From: Caulobacter segnis
GTDB taxonomy: Bacteria; Pseudomonadota; Alphaproteobacteria; Caulobacterales; Caulobacteraceae
Length of the DNA: 64,000 nt
Assembly (NCBI RefSeq): GCF_023935105.1
Contig: NZ_CP096040.1
Span: forward strand, 868,001 to 932,000
Direction of reading: 5' to 3'
In this document: positions 1 to 8,999 of the stretch, one piece after another
Layout of the letters: every line of letters starts with the position of its first letter
How positions within the stretch are numbered: the stretch's first letter is position 1
The notes under the pieces: model-generated
Told to the model about the DNA's origin: nothing
Database searches by the model: none
Seen by the model: only the letters and a program-made list of their open reading frames with translations
Position numbers and translations under genes: made by a program

Positions 1-96
1 CGCTTGGATGACGGCGCGATGACCTGGATTATGTGGCGAAATGTCGCGGAGGGCCGCGGGCGGGCGGCGCCGTCATTTTCGCCGGCTCGCTCCGGA

Positions 97-492
97 TCAG
101 CCTTCCAGCCGCGCCACGCTCGCGGGCGTTTCCGCGGGCTCGGGCTCGCAGGTCTCCAGCCGGTATCCGAAGCCGTAGACCGTGCTCAGGCGGAATCCGT
201 TACTGGGACGCAGGCCCAGCTTGGCGCGAAGGCGCGACACGTGGGCGTCCAGGGTGCGGGTCTCGAGATCGGGCCGTAGTCCCCAGATCCGGCGCAGCAG
301 ATATTCGCGCGACAGCGGATGGGACAGGTTGTTGAACAACATCGACGCCAGTTGGAATTCCTTGGGCGTCAGGGTCTCGACATGATCACCCCAGCTGACG
401 GTCTGGGCCCCCCGGTCCAGTCGGTACGGGCCGTGCTGCTCGATCTGCGGCTGGACAGGCGCGCGCTCGTCGCTGGGCGGGACGGCGTTCAT
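97..492 (-). CDS. Stand-alone OmpR-type winged-helix DNA-binding protein
   Basis: A 131-residue protein made almost entirely of the winged-helix domain found at the C-terminus of OmpR/PhoB response regulators. Residues about 20-112 carry the family pattern: LTPKEFQLASMLF, the recognition-helix stretch TLDAHVSRLRAKLG, and the final hairpin YGFGYRLE. No receiver domain or phosphorylatable aspartate precedes it, so it is either a naturally receiver-less regulator or a remnant. It probably binds DNA in the cytoplasm; its targets cannot be inferred. The start ATG at 490-492 lies about 100 bases downstream of the stop of the next minus-strand gene, so it may be transcribed with that gene or from its own promoter. 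Confidence 0.8.
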   Translation of the reverse strand: MNAVPPSDERAPVQPQIEQHGPYRLDRGAQTVSWGDHVETLTPKEFQLASMLFNNLSHPLSREYLLRRIWGLRPDLETRTLDAHVSRLRAKLGLRPSNGFRLSTVYGFGYRLETCEPEPAETPASVARLEG

Positions 493-595
493 GGGATCAC
501 CCCAACTGGCGCCCAGCTCCTCATCCGCATCCCGCCTCGTCCCCGCGCGCTCGATGCGACATCCTTACAAGGCCTTAGGGGGGCGTCGAGTTGAT

Positions 596-1804
596 CTAAG
601 TCGGATTTGCGACAATCGAACCCAGAGTGGGGGCGAGATCGCCCGTCGGCCGGACATCCACGCCGGACAGGCCCAGCCAGGACGCCATCAGGGACAGCTC
701 CTCCGCCAGTCGGACGGGAGTCTCGGCGTTGGCGTCCGGTTCGGCGTGCGCGGCCAGCACCAGCAGTCGGCCCGCCTTGCGATCGGCCTTCAGGTCCACG
801 CGGGCCGTGATCGCCTCGTTCTGCAGGAAGGGCAGGACATAATAGCCATGGGTGCGCTTGTGGGCGGGAGTGTAGATCTCCAGCCGCACGCGGACGCCGA
901 ACATCCGCTCGGTCCGCTCGCGGAACCAGATTAGGTTGTCGAACGGCGAGAGCAGGGCGCGGGCCTTGATCGATCGCGGCCGGCGCGCCTCGGGCCACAG
1001 ATAGGCCGGCTGGTCCCAGCCCGTCACCGCCACCTGCTCCAGGGTTCCGTCGGCGACCAGCGCGGCCACGCCTTCGCGGGCGTCTGTCACGCCCAGGCGG
1101 AAATAGTCGCGCAGGTCGCGCTCGGTCGCCACGCCCATGGCGCGGGCCGAGATCCTCAACAGGGCGCGGCAAGCCTCGGCTCGGTCGGGCGTGGGCGTCT
1201 CGACGATCGCCTTGGGCAGCACCCGTTCGGGCAGGCCATAGACCCGTTCGAAACTGCCGCGCCGCGTGACGGTGGTCAGGCGGCCCGTCCAGAACAGGCA
1301 CTCCATGGCGTGCTTGCCTTGGCTCCAGCCCCACCAGCCGCCTTCGCCCTTGGCGCCCAGCCCCAGATCCGAGGCCGCCAGCGGGCCGCGCTCGGCCACG
1401 GCCGCCAGGGCCTTGTCGATGAAGTCGGCGTGGTTGCGCAGGAAGGCCGAGACGTTCTTCCACACGCCGACGCCGTCCAGGGCGTCCTGCATCCGCCAGC
1501 GCAGCAGGGGATGGGTGGCCAGCGGCGTCAGCGAGGCCTCGTGCGCCCAATACTCGGCCAGGGCTGGCTTCCGCCCCCAGGCCAGGTCCTCCAGCACGGC
1601 CCGGTCATAGGCGCCCAGGCGAGAGAAGAACGGCAGGTAATGCGAGCGGGAGACGACATTGACCGAGTCGATCTGGACGACGCCCAGGCTCTCGATCGTC
1701 GATAGCAGGTGGCGGCGGCCGGGCGCGTCCGGGCGCGGGCGTCCAAAGCCCTGCGCCGCCAGCGCGATGCGCCGCGCTTCCTTCGCGGAGAGGGTCTGGA
1801 CCAT
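596..1804 (-). CDS. YcaQ-like winged-helix protein (HTH_42 family)
   Basis: A 402-residue protein of the HTH_42/DUF1006 family, whose best known member is E. coli YcaQ, a DNA glycosylase that unhooks interstrand crosslinks. The N-terminal segment LGVVQIDSVNVVSRSHYLPFFSRLG (spread over about residues 39-64) is the family signature. WAHEASL and the tail region with LEIYTPAHKRTHGYYVLPFL also fit. Length is normal for the family. Family membership is clear; the glycosylase activity is inferred from YcaQ. It is divergent from the aldose epimerase gene and shares a short promoter region of about 70 bases with it. Confidence 0.82.
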   Translation of the reverse strand: MVQTLSAKEARRIALAAQGFGRPRPDAPGRRHLLSTIESLGVVQIDSVNVVSRSHYLPFFSRLGAYDRAVLEDLAWGRKPALAEYWAHEASLTPLATHPLLRWRMQDALDGVGVWKNVSAFLRNHADFIDKALAAVAERGPLAASDLGLGAKGEGGWWGWSQGKHAMECLFWTGRLTTVTRRGSFERVYGLPERVLPKAIVETPTPDRAEACRALLRISARAMGVATERDLRDYFRLGVTDAREGVAALVADGTLEQVAVTGWDQPAYLWPEARRPRSIKARALLSPFDNLIWFRERTERMFGVRVRLEIYTPAHKRTHGYYVLPFLQNEAITARVDLKADRKAGRLLVLAAHAEPDANAETPVRLAEELSLMASWLGLSGVDVRPTGDLAPTLGSIVANPT

Positions 1805-1873
1805 GGCGGCAGTTGAGCTTGCGTCGGGGCGGGGCGCAAGGCAGTGAGACCGCTATCAGACAGGAGCCACCGC

Positions 1874-2716
1874 ATGACCGCCACCGAAAAGGGCCAGGCC
1901 CGCCTGGTGCTCGCCCCCGAGGTCGGCGGCGCGATCGCCGCCTTCACCCTGGCGGGCCGCGACGTGCTGCGGCCGATGGCGGACGGGGCGAGCGACGCCC
2001 TGCTGACGGCCAGCTTCCCGCTGATCCCGTTCTGCAACCGCATCCCGAACGGCCGCTTCGTGTTCGAGGGGCGCGAGGTCGTGCTGCCCCCGAACCTGGC
2101 CGGCCATCCGCACACCCTGCACGGCCAGGGTTGGCGCGCGGCCTGGACCGTGGAGAAGGCCGAGGCCGCCGAGGCGGTGCTGTCCTATGCGCACGCGCCG
2201 GACGCCTGGCCGTGGGCCTATCGCGCCGAGCAGCGGTTCACGCTCACCGAGACCGGCTTTCGCGCTGAACTGACCGTGACCAACACCGGTGAGGCCGCCA
2301 TGCCGGCCGGCCTGGGCTTTCACCCCTATTTCCCGCGTCGCGAGGGCGAGACCCTGACGGCGGCCAATGACGGGGTCTGGCTGATCGACACCGACGCCCT
2401 GCCGACGATCCATCATCCGGGCCCTTGGGAAGCCGACTGGGCCGCCGGCGCGCCGGTCGAGGGCCATGGCTTGATCGACCATTGTTACACCGGCTGGAAC
2501 CAGCGGGCCGTGCTGCGTGCGCCGGGCCAGCCGGACACGGTCGTCACCGCCTCGGCCGATTGCCGCTGGCTGCACGTCTATGTCCCGCCGGGCGAGGCCT
2601 ATTACTGCGTCGAACCCTGCGCCAGCCGCCCCAACCCGTTCGGGGAGGGGGAGACGGGCATGGTGACGCTGCGGCCGGGCGAGAGCCGGAGCATCTGGAT
2701 GGAAGTTCGTTCCTGA
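1874..2716 (+). CDS. Aldose 1-epimerase family protein
   Basis: A 280-residue beta-sandwich protein of the aldose 1-epimerase (galactose mutarotase) superfamily, which interconverts anomers of sugars or sugar phosphates. The catalytic histidine lies in LGFHPYFPR (about residue 151), and the catalytic glutamate in the C-terminal YYCVEPCASRPNPF. The substrate-binding NRIPNGRF segment is near residue 50. I chose ATG 1874, which has AGGAG at 1862-1866, rather than an in-frame ATG at 1844 with no ribosome binding site. It stands alone between a divergent YcaQ-like gene and a convergent transglycosylase. The true sugar substrate cannot be told from sequence. Confidence 0.87.
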   Translation: MTATEKGQARLVLAPEVGGAIAAFTLAGRDVLRPMADGASDALLTASFPLIPFCNRIPNGRFVFEGREVVLPPNLAGHPHTLHGQGWRAAWTVEKAEAAEAVLSYAHAPDAWPWAYRAEQRFTLTETGFRAELTVTNTGEAAMPAGLGFHPYFPRREGETLTAANDGVWLIDTDALPTIHHPGPWEADWAAGAPVEGHGLIDHCYTGWNQRAVLRAPGQPDTVVTASADCRWLHVYVPPGEAYYCVEPCASRPNPFGEGETGMVTLRPGESRSIWMEVRS

Positions 2717-2744
2717 GCCCTTCTTCCCTTGGAAGAAGGTGGCG

Positions 2745-4040
2745 CTACGGCGTGATTCCCGCCTGGGCCTTCAGCCGTGCGACCATGTCGCTGGACAGAT
2801 AGCCGTCGGCCGGCAGTTGCTGGCTTTGCTGCCAGGCGCGCAGGGCCTTGCGGGTGCCCGCGCCGACAACGCCGTCGGCCGGACCCGGGTTGAAGCCGAC
2901 GCGGGCCAGGGCGATCTGGGCCGCCATGCGGTCGGCCATGTTCAGCGGCGTCTCGACGGGCCAGGGCGTGACCAGCGGCCCGCCGCCGGCGAAGCGGTCG
3001 GCCAGCAGGCCGATGCCCAGGGCGTAGGACGTCGAGTTGTTGTAGGTGCGGATCGCGAAGTGGTTGGGCAGGGCCAGGAAGGCCGGACCGGCCGCGCCCG
3101 CCGGCAGCAGCAGCATGGCGGGCGAGGCGGCGTCCTGGGCGGTCCAGGGCAGGCCGTCGGCGCGCTTGACGCCCTTGGCTTCCCACCAGGCGGGAAGCTG
3201 CTTCTCGACCTCGGTAACCGAATAGTCGAAGCCGGCCGGCAGGATCACTTCCTTGGCCCAGCCCACGCCCGGCTTCCAGCCGCCCTTGGCCAGCAGATTG
3301 GCGGCCGAGGCCAGGGAATCGGCGTCCGAGCCCCAGATGTCGCGCCGGCCGTCGCCGTCGAAGTCGACGGCGGTGGCGCGGTAGCTGGAGGGCAGGAACT
3401 GGGTCTGGCCCATGGCTCCCGCCCACGAGCCCTTCAGCTGCTCGCGGGTGTCCTCGCCCGACTCGATGATCTTCAGGGCGGCGATCAGCTCGCCCTCGGC
3501 CCAGGCGCGACGGCGGCCGTCATAGGCCAGGCTGGCCATCGAGCGGACGACGTCGAAATCACCCTGCAGCTTGCCGAAGGCCGATTCCATGGCCCAGACG
3601 GCCAGCAGGATGTCGCGCGGCACGCCGTAGCGGGCCTCGATCGCGGGCAAGAAGGTCAGTTGCTCGCGCTTGGCGCGGCCGATGGCGACGCGGTCGTCGC
3701 TGATCACCCCGGCGATATAGGCGCCGACCGGCTTGGAGAATTCCGGCTGGCGGCTGTCCAGACTGATGACCTTGGGATTGGGCGTGACGCCCGACAGCTC
3801 GCGATCGAACACCTGCGGAGACACGCCGGCGGCCAGGGCGCGGCCGCGGAAGTCGGCCAGCCAGGCGTCGAACGCCTGCTCTTCGGCCGAAACGGGCGGC
3901 GCCGGCACCATGACCGGCGGGGGCGGCGGCTGAGGCGCGGGGTGGTGGGAAGGCGTGGGCCCCGTCAGGGGACCTTGCGGGGTGGTGTCCGCGCAGCCGG
4001 CGAGAAGAAGAACGAGAAAAACGCGACGATCCATAGCCAT
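2745..4040 (-). CDS. MltB-type lytic murein transglycosylase, lipoprotein
   Basis: A 431-residue periplasmic peptidoglycan-cleaving enzyme. The N-terminus MAMDRRVFLVLLLAGC ends in a lipobox (LLAGC), so it should be a lipoprotein. A proline-rich linker follows. The SLT_2/MltB catalytic domain covers about residues 55-345, with the catalytic glutamate in WAMESAFG and the GAMGQTQFLPSSY motif. A C-terminal peptidoglycan-binding domain (about 365-425; VGFNPGPADGVVGAGTRKALRAW) completes it. The family cleaves the MurNAc-GlcNAc bond to make 1,6-anhydro ends. It converges on the aldose epimerase gene, with a small hairpin at about 2719-2738 between them. Confidence 0.9.
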   Translation of the reverse strand: MAMDRRVFLVLLLAGCADTTPQGPLTGPTPSHHPAPQPPPPPVMVPAPPVSAEEQAFDAWLADFRGRALAAGVSPQVFDRELSGVTPNPKVISLDSRQPEFSKPVGAYIAGVISDDRVAIGRAKREQLTFLPAIEARYGVPRDILLAVWAMESAFGKLQGDFDVVRSMASLAYDGRRRAWAEGELIAALKIIESGEDTREQLKGSWAGAMGQTQFLPSSYRATAVDFDGDGRRDIWGSDADSLASAANLLAKGGWKPGVGWAKEVILPAGFDYSVTEVEKQLPAWWEAKGVKRADGLPWTAQDAASPAMLLLPAGAAGPAFLALPNHFAIRTYNNSTSYALGIGLLADRFAGGGPLVTPWPVETPLNMADRMAAQIALARVGFNPGPADGVVGAGTRKALRAWQQSQQLPADGYLSSDMVARLKAQAGITP

Positions 4041-4279
4041 GTCGGGAAGGCTAGCGGCGTTCGAGGAAAACCTTCAATCACAAGCGCGCCAGTGCGGTGA
4101 AGTTTGCCCGACCCCGCCCCGACCCGCGAAGTCACGGCTTTCGGTCGTCGAAGGCCCATGGAACGCATTGACTCATGGGCCTGTCCTGCTTATACGCACC
4201 GCCTCCGAAACACCCGGATGTTCCGGCCGTCATCTTGTGCGCGCCCGAACCTCTCCGCTGAGTACAGACAGAGACGGTC

Positions 4280-4405
4280 ATGAAGGTTCGCAGCTCGCTG
4301 AAGTCGCTGAAGGGTCGCCACCGCGACTGCAAGATGGTGCGCCGCAAGGGCGTCATCTACATCATCAACAAGACTGACCCGCGCTTCAAAGCCAAGCAAG
4401 GCTGA
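4280..4405 (+). CDS. rpmJ: 50S ribosomal protein L36
   Basis: A 41-residue, strongly basic protein beginning [17 protein letters not shown] and ending RFKAKQG, the standard form of alphaproteobacterial L36. It lacks most zinc-binding cysteines of the classic form, so it is the zinc-independent type. It sits on the large ribosomal subunit. Its TGA stop (4403-4405) shares one base with the ATG of the downstream HAD gene, so the two are probably translationally coupled. The region 4041-4279 upstream is presumably its promoter and leader. Confidence 0.95.
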
Positions 4406-5025
4406 TGACGGCTGCTGGCGCTCCCAGGGCCGTTCTCTGGGACGTCGGCAATGTCATCGTGCGCTGGGATCCCCGCGCACTGTACGCGAAGATCTTCAAG
4501 GAGCCGGCCGATATCGACCGGTTCCTTTCGCATGTCTGCACCCTTGATTGGCATGTCGAACATGACAAGGGCGTCGGCTTCGCCGAGAACGCCGCGCCGC
4601 TGATCGCGCGTTTCCCCGATCACGCGGACCAGATCCGCGCCTGGGACGAGCGGTTCGACGAGATGCTGTCGGGCCCGATCCCCGAGACCGTCGCGGTGAT
4701 CGACGCCCTGGCGGCCCGCGATACGCCGCAGTTCGCGCTGACGAACATGCCCCAGAGCAAGTGGCCGGCCGTCCAGGCGATCTCGCCGGCCCATTTCGGC
4801 CTCTTCCGCGACGCCATCGTCTCGGGCGACGAGAAGGTCATCAAGCCGGGCCGCCGCATCTATGAGATCGTGCTGGAGCGCACCGGCCTGCAGGCGTCCG
4901 ACCTACTGTTCATCGACGACAGCGCCGCCAATATCCAGGCGGCCATGGACATCGGCTTCCATACCCACCACTTCACGGATCCGGCGCACCTGCGCGCCGC
5001 TGTCGAGCGGCACGGCCTGCTCTAG
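4405..5025 (+). CDS. HAD-IA family phosphatase, YihX-like
   Basis: A 206-residue haloacid-dehalogenase superfamily hydrolase. Motif I is LWDVGNVIVRWD near residue 10, with the nucleophilic aspartate. Motif II is the LTNMPQSK stretch (threonine near 113). Motif III is the lysine in KVIKPGRRIYE, and motif IV is FIDDSAANI. This arrangement resembles E. coli YihX, a sugar-phosphate phosphatase; the actual substrate is unknown. The start overlaps the rpmJ stop by one base. A second minus-strand reading frame here is only a shadow. Confidence 0.87.
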   Translation: MTAAGAPRAVLWDVGNVIVRWDPRALYAKIFKEPADIDRFLSHVCTLDWHVEHDKGVGFAENAAPLIARFPDHADQIRAWDERFDEMLSGPIPETVAVIDALAARDTPQFALTNMPQSKWPAVQAISPAHFGLFRDAIVSGDEKVIKPGRRIYEIVLERTGLQASDLLFIDDSAANIQAAMDIGFHTHHFTDPAHLRAAVERHGLL

Positions 5026-5040
5026 ATCCGGGAGTTTCCC

Positions 5041-5916
5041 ATGAACGTCGGTTTCGTCGGCCTGGGCGCCATGGGCGCGGCCATGGTGCGCAATCTGCTG
5101 GCCAAGGGCGTTTCGGTGACGGTGTGGAACCGCTCGCGCGCCATCGTCGACGAACTGGCCGCTGAGGGCGCGCGCGCCGCCGCCACCGTTGACGAGGCCT
5201 TCGCCGCCGACATCGTGCTGACCATGCTGGCCCACGACAAGGCCATGCGCGAGGTGCTGGTCGACAGCGGCGTTCTGGCCCGGGCGGGGAAGGGCGTGGT
5301 CCACGTCAATCACGCCACCATCTCGACCGACCTCGCCGCCGAGCTGGCTGTCCTGCACGCCGAACTGGGCCTGGGCTATGTCGCCGCCCCGGTGTTCGGC
5401 CGCCCGCCCGTGGCCCAGGCCGGTGGCTTGAACGTTCTGGCCGCCGGCGCGCCCGAGGCGGTCGCCAAGGCCCAGCCGGTGCTCGAGATGCTGGCCGCCA
5501 AGGTCTGGCCGCTGGGCGAGGATCCCGTCCGCGCCAACGCCCTGAAGCTGGCCGGCAACTTCATGATCGTCTCGGCCATCGAGAGCATGGGCGAGGCCGT
5601 GGCCCTGGGCGAAGCCTATGGCGTGGCCGCGCCCGACCTCCTGGACATGCTGTCCAGCACCCTGTTCGCCGCGCCGATCTACAAGATCTACGGCGGCATG
5701 ATCGCCGAGCGCCGCTACAGCCCGCCCGGCTTCGCCGCCGAGCTGGGCCTGAAGGACGTGCGCCTGGTTCTGGACGCGGCCGAGGCCAAGGGTCTGTCCA
5801 TGCCGCTGGCGGATCTGGCCGAGGCCAGCCTGGAATCGCTGCTGGCCGGCGACGAGAAGGACCTCGATCTGGCTGCCTTGGCCGAGATCGCGAGAGGACG
5901 TGTGGAAGGTCGCTGA
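5041..5916 (+). CDS. NAD(P)-dependent beta-hydroxyacid dehydrogenase
   Basis: A 291-residue oxidoreductase of the 3-hydroxyisobutyrate/6-phosphogluconate dehydrogenase family. The Rossmann fold opens with VGFVGLGAMGAAMVRNLL (GxGxMG) at residues 3-20. The substrate-binding strand is HVNHATIS. The catalytic lysine lies in ALKLAGNFMI near residue 170. The typical all-helical C-terminal domain follows. Members reduce or oxidise small beta-hydroxyacids such as tartronate semialdehyde; which one here is not determinable. It begins 15 bases after the HAD stop and is likely in the same transcript as rpmJ and the phosphatase. Confidence 0.88.
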   Translation: MNVGFVGLGAMGAAMVRNLLAKGVSVTVWNRSRAIVDELAAEGARAAATVDEAFAADIVLTMLAHDKAMREVLVDSGVLARAGKGVVHVNHATISTDLAAELAVLHAELGLGYVAAPVFGRPPVAQAGGLNVLAAGAPEAVAKAQPVLEMLAAKVWPLGEDPVRANALKLAGNFMIVSAIESMGEAVALGEAYGVAAPDLLDMLSSTLFAAPIYKIYGGMIAERRYSPPGFAAELGLKDVRLVLDAAEAKGLSMPLADLAEASLESLLAGDEKDLDLAALAEIARGRVEGR

Positions 5917-5984
5917 ATCCCGCTTCCCAGGGGCGCGGCTTCGAACTAGGTTCCGCGCCCCAATTCCAGCCCGCGAGACTGCCC

Positions 5985-6254
5985 ATGGCCGACGACGCCA
6001 TTCCCCATGCCGACGTTCTGAACAGCACCGCTCAAGGCCAGCTGAAGTCGATCGTCGACCGCGTCGAGCGGCTCGAGGTCGAGAAGGCCGAGATCATGGA
6101 GCAGATCAAGGAAGTCTATAACGAGGCCAAGGGTAACGGCTTCGACGTCAAGGTGCTGAAGAAGGTGGTTCGCCTGCGCAAGCAGGACCGCGCCAAGCGC
6201 CAGGAAGAGGACGCGATCCTCGACCTGTACCTCTCGGCCATCGGCGAGATCTAA
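5985..6254 (+). CDS. gapR: Nucleoid-associated protein GapR
   Basis: An 89-residue DUF2312 protein matching what I recall of Caulobacter GapR. It has a long N-terminal coiled coil (LKSIVDRVERLEVEKAEIMEQ, spread over residues 19-39) and a basic helical segment (LKKVVRLRKQDRAKRQEE) followed by an acidic tail. GapR forms ring-like oligomers around overtwisted, AT-rich DNA ahead of replication and transcription and stimulates gyrase and topoisomerase IV. That role is established knowledge for Caulobacter. The gene appears to have its own promoter in the 68-base gap after the dehydrogenase. Confidence 0.93.
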   Translation: MADDAIPHADVLNSTAQGQLKSIVDRVERLEVEKAEIMEQIKEVYNEAKGNGFDVKVLKKVVRLRKQDRAKRQEEDAILDLYLSAIGEI

Positions 6255-6308
6255 GGCCTTCGTTTTTGGGATGCGCTGGCGCGCACGGTCGGGGCATAGT
6301 TCTCCGCG

Positions 6309-6647
6309 ATGCGCGCCAAGCCGCCCGATCCTAAAGAACAGGCCAAGAAGGCCGCGCTGAACGCCCTCAAGCGGGCCCGGCGCGCGGCCGAGAAGTCGGG
6401 CGTCGAACTCTCCGAATGGGAGGGCGAGTTCCTGACCAGCGTCGCCCAGCGCGTCGAGACCTACGGCCGGGCCTTCGCCGATCCCGAGAAGGGCGCGCGG
6501 GGCCAGGCCCTGTCGGGCAACCAGGCCATCAAGCTGAAAGAGATCGCCCGCAAGGCGAAAGGCGAACCCAAGCCCATGAAGCGCGGCAAGGGCTTCCAGC
6601 GCCGTGGGGCCCCTTCGGCCGAGGCGCGGGACGACGACGAGGACTGA
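6309..6647 (+). CDS. Hypothetical basic protein
   Basis: A 112-residue protein I do not recognise. It is rich in lysine and arginine at the N-terminus (KKAALNALKRARRAAEKSG), has a central helical part (EWEGEFLTSVAQRVETYGRAF), and a basic then acidic tail ending DDDED. There is no signal peptide or membrane segment. Codon use is typical of the neighbours, with GC-rich third positions. It follows gapR by 54 bases and could be a nucleic-acid-binding accessory; that is a guess from charge only. Confidence 0.7.
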   Translation: MRAKPPDPKEQAKKAALNALKRARRAAEKSGVELSEWEGEFLTSVAQRVETYGRAFADPEKGARGQALSGNQAIKLKEIARKAKGEPKPMKRGKGFQRRGAPSAEARDDDED

Positions 6648-6733
6648 TTTCCGCTACGTCACGCGAAAAAATGACAACCACAGCCTGAGTTTGTCCAACA
6701 CGCTTACCAAAAACTGTCGTTCGGCCGGGGTCG

Positions 6734-6749
6734 TTAAGCTCCTGGTAAC
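6734..6749 (+). promoter_or_regulatory. Possible CtrA-type site, TTAA-N7-GTAAC
   Basis: TTAA, seven bases, then GTAAC, one mismatch from the Caulobacter CtrA consensus TTAA-N7-TTAAC. It lies in a 250-base gap about 160 bases upstream of the winged-helix gene at 6909. The gap also holds a GTTAAC half-site near 6783 and is AT-richer than its surroundings. The same one-mismatch form occurs upstream of rcdA. Confidence 0.35.
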
Positions 6750-6908
6750 GCTATGTCCGGAAAATGTGAACGATTGTAAAGAGTTAACGACGTTCCTGTG
6801 GGGTTCTGGGTCGCGGCTGCTCACGGCGACCCTCCAGTCTCGATGCGCGCGGGCGAAAGTCCGGATCGGCCGCCGAGCGAACTCCATGGCCCTGCGGATT
6901 TAGGGAAC

Positions 6909-7403
6909 ATGGCGACGACCTATCAATATCTGCTGCGCCGCAAGACGGAGCTGGAAACGCGCATGATCGAGGCGCAGCGGCGGGCCCAGGCCCCGTTCGA
7001 GAGCGAGCTGCGCGCGATCGTCCTGGCGCTGGACGCGCTGAAGCAGGCCGGCATGGCCGAGCGGCTGTCGGGCGGGGGCGAGCAGCCGTCCTTCGCGCCG
7101 GCCCAGCCGCCGGCGCCGTCGGCTCCGACGCCCAGCAAGCGCGGCCGCCGCGGGCGCACTACGCGCGACATGATCCTGATGGCCCTGGCCCAGGCGCCGG
7201 GTCTCAACGAGGCCGAGATCGCGCGCCAGCTGGATCACCGCTGGAGCCGTCCGGTGACCCCGGTCCAGGTCGGTCGCGAACTGGAGCAGCTGGAAACCGA
7301 AGGCCTGGCCAAGCGGTCGGGGCCGGGCTGGATCCGCCTGGAGAAGCCGGTCGAGGAGACCGAGGAACTGCCCAGCCTGAGCGTGGCGGTTCCCGGGTAC
7401 TAG
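6909..7403 (+). CDS. Hypothetical protein with C-terminal winged-helix-like domain
   Basis: A 164-residue protein with three visible parts. First comes a helical N-terminus (MATTYQYLLRRKTELETRMIE, residues 1-21 and on to about 50), probably a coiled coil. Then a low-complexity proline/alanine linker (about 55-85). The C-terminal domain (about 88-150) has TTRDMILMALAQAPGLNEAEIARQL and a following LEQLETEGLAKRSGPGWIRL, which looks like a winged helix. It may be a DNA-binding regulator, but I cannot name a family. ATG 6909 matches the domain start; an in-frame ATG at 6798 would add a composition unlike protein. Confidence 0.68.
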   Translation: MATTYQYLLRRKTELETRMIEAQRRAQAPFESELRAIVLALDALKQAGMAERLSGGGEQPSFAPAQPPAPSAPTPSKRGRRGRTTRDMILMALAQAPGLNEAEIARQLDHRWSRPVTPVQVGRELEQLETEGLAKRSGPGWIRLEKPVEETEELPSLSVAVPGY

Positions 7404-7425
7404 TCCCGAATAGCTGAATCAGCGC

Positions 7426-7533
7426 CTAGGCGCGCGCCGTCGGCTTGGTCGACGGCGTCGGGCGGGCCGTGGGCTTCAGCAGCGCCTTGAGGCGCAGTTC
7501 GCGCGAGATCGGCCGGAAGATCATCAGGGCCAT
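7426..7533 (-). CDS. Small basic ORF coupled to tacA
   Basis: A 35-residue reading frame whose ATG shares its A with the TGA stop of tacA (7533). The product starts [19 protein letters not shown] and ends in a Pro/Thr/Lys-rich tail, with eight basic residues. Nearly every codon ends in G or C, as in real genes here. The tacA 3-prime end supplies an AAGGA about 11 bases upstream. It has no recognisable family. The coupling and codon use favour a real small gene, but conservation is untested. Confidence 0.45.
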   Translation of the reverse strand: MALMIFRPISRELRLKALLKPTARPTPSTKPTARA

Positions 7534-8999
7534 CAGCCGGCTTCCTTCATGTCGACTTCGATGCCCTGCTCGCGAACCTTGCGATAGAGGGTCGAGCGAC
7601 CGATCCCCAAGCGTCGGGCGACTTCGCTCATGTGGCCGGCATAGACGTCGATCGCGTGCTGGATCAGGTCGCGCTCGATGTCCTCCAGCGTCCGCAGGTG
7701 GCCGCGATCGTCGAGGATCCGCACCGGAGCCTCGGCCGCCGGGGCGGCCATGGCGGCGTGGGCGGCCTGCAGCATGGCGGCCGGCGGCGGGGTGGGCGCG
7801 GTGGTCACCGCCTCGATCGGCGCGGCCAGGCCCGAAATGGCCGGGAAGTCGTAGGGCTGCAGGTACGGGGCGTCGGCCAGGACGATGGCGCGATAGACCG
7901 TGTTCTCCAGCTGGCGGACATTCCCCGGCCAGTCGAAGGCGGTCAGCAGCCGCAGGGTCTCGGGCGCGGCGCCGATGACGCGCTTGCCTTCCTCGACGTT
8001 GAAGCGGCGGATGAACGCCTCGACCAGGGCCGGAATGTCCTCGCGACGCTCGCGCAGGGACGGCGCCTCCAGCGGGAAGACGTTCAAGCGGTAATAGAGG
8101 TCCTCGCGGAACAGGCCGGCCGAGACCGCCTGCTGCAGGTCGCGATTGGTGGCCGAGACGATGCGGACGTCGACCTTCAGCGAACGCTTGGAGCCGATCG
8201 GGTCGATCTCGCCCTCCTGCAGCGCGCGCAGCAGCTTGACCTGCACGTCCAGCGGCAGCTCGCCGACCTCGTCCAGGAACAGGGTGCCGCCGTCGGCTTC
8301 CTTGAACTTGCCCAGGTGCTTGTCGCTGGCGCCGGTGAACGAGCCCTTCTCGTGGCCGAACAGGATCGACTCCACGAGGTTCTCGGGGATGGCGCCGCAG
8401 TTGACGGCCACGAACGGCTTGCCGGCGCGGTCGGACGAGCCGTGCACCGCGCGGGCGATCAGCTCCTTGCCGACGCCGCTCTCGCCGGTGATCAGCACGG
8501 GAATGGCGCTCTTGGCCGCCCGCTCGCCCATGCGCTTGACCATGGTCATGACCGGCGAGTCGCCGATCAGGTCCGCGAAGGAGGTCTTGCCGCCGGCGCG
8601 CTTGGTCAGGCGCTCGACCTCGCCCTTCAGGTCGCCCATCGACAGGGCGTTGCGGATCGAGACGGTGATGCGTTCCGGGCTGGCCGGCTTGATGAAGAAG
8701 TCACTGGCCCCGGCCTGCATGGCCTTGACCACGGTGTCGACGCCGCCGCTGGCGGTCAGCACGATGACGGGCTGATTGAAGCCGCGCGCGCGGATTTCCT
8801 TGAGGGTGTCCTGGCCGCCCAGGCCGGGCATGACCAGGTCGAGCAGGATCACGTCGGCGGGGGCGCCAGACGTCAGGTGCGCGATCGCCGCGTCGCCGCC
8901 CTCGGCGTGCGAGACCGCGAAACCGTCGCGCTCGAGCACGGCCTGGATCAGCCGACGTTGTGTCGGGTCGTCGTCGACGACAAGGACCGTTTTGGTCAT
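7533..8999 (-). CDS. tacA: Sigma-54-dependent response regulator TacA
   Basis: A 488-residue NtrC-class activator. The receiver domain (1-120) has the acidic pocket VVDDD and phospho-acceptor Asp54 in LLDLVMPG. The AAA+ domain (about 145-385) has Walker A GESGVGKE, the sigma-54 contact GSFTGA, and Walker [12 protein letters not shown] Fis-type helix-turn-helix ([19 protein letters not shown]) ends the protein. The ending KEAG resembles a ClpXP-recognised tail. In Caulobacter, TacA receives phosphate from the ShkA-ShpA relay, activates stalk genes such as staR and spmX, and is degraded by ClpXP with RcdA and PopA. The name is inferred from sequence and from linkage to gapR and rcdA. Confidence 0.88.
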   Translation of the reverse strand: MTKTVLVVDDDPTQRRLIQAVLERDGFAVSHAEGGDAAIAHLTSGAPADVILLDLVMPGLGGQDTLKEIRARGFNQPVIVLTASGGVDTVVKAMQAGASDFFIKPASPERITVSIRNALSMGDLKGEVERLTKRAGGKTSFADLIGDSPVMTMVKRMGERAAKSAIPVLITGESGVGKELIARAVHGSSDRAGKPFVAVNCGAIPENLVESILFGHEKGSFTGASDKHLGKFKEADGGTLFLDEVGELPLDVQVKLLRALQEGEIDPIGSKRSLKVDVRIVSATNRDLQQAVSAGLFREDLYYRLNVFPLEAPSLRERREDIPALVEAFIRRFNVEEGKRVIGAAPETLRLLTAFDWPGNVRQLENTVYRAIVLADAPYLQPYDFPAISGLAAPIEAVTTAPTPPPAAMLQAAHAAMAAPAAEAPVRILDDRGHLRTLEDIERDLIQHAIDVYAGHMSEVARRLGIGRSTLYRKVREQGIEVDMKEAG

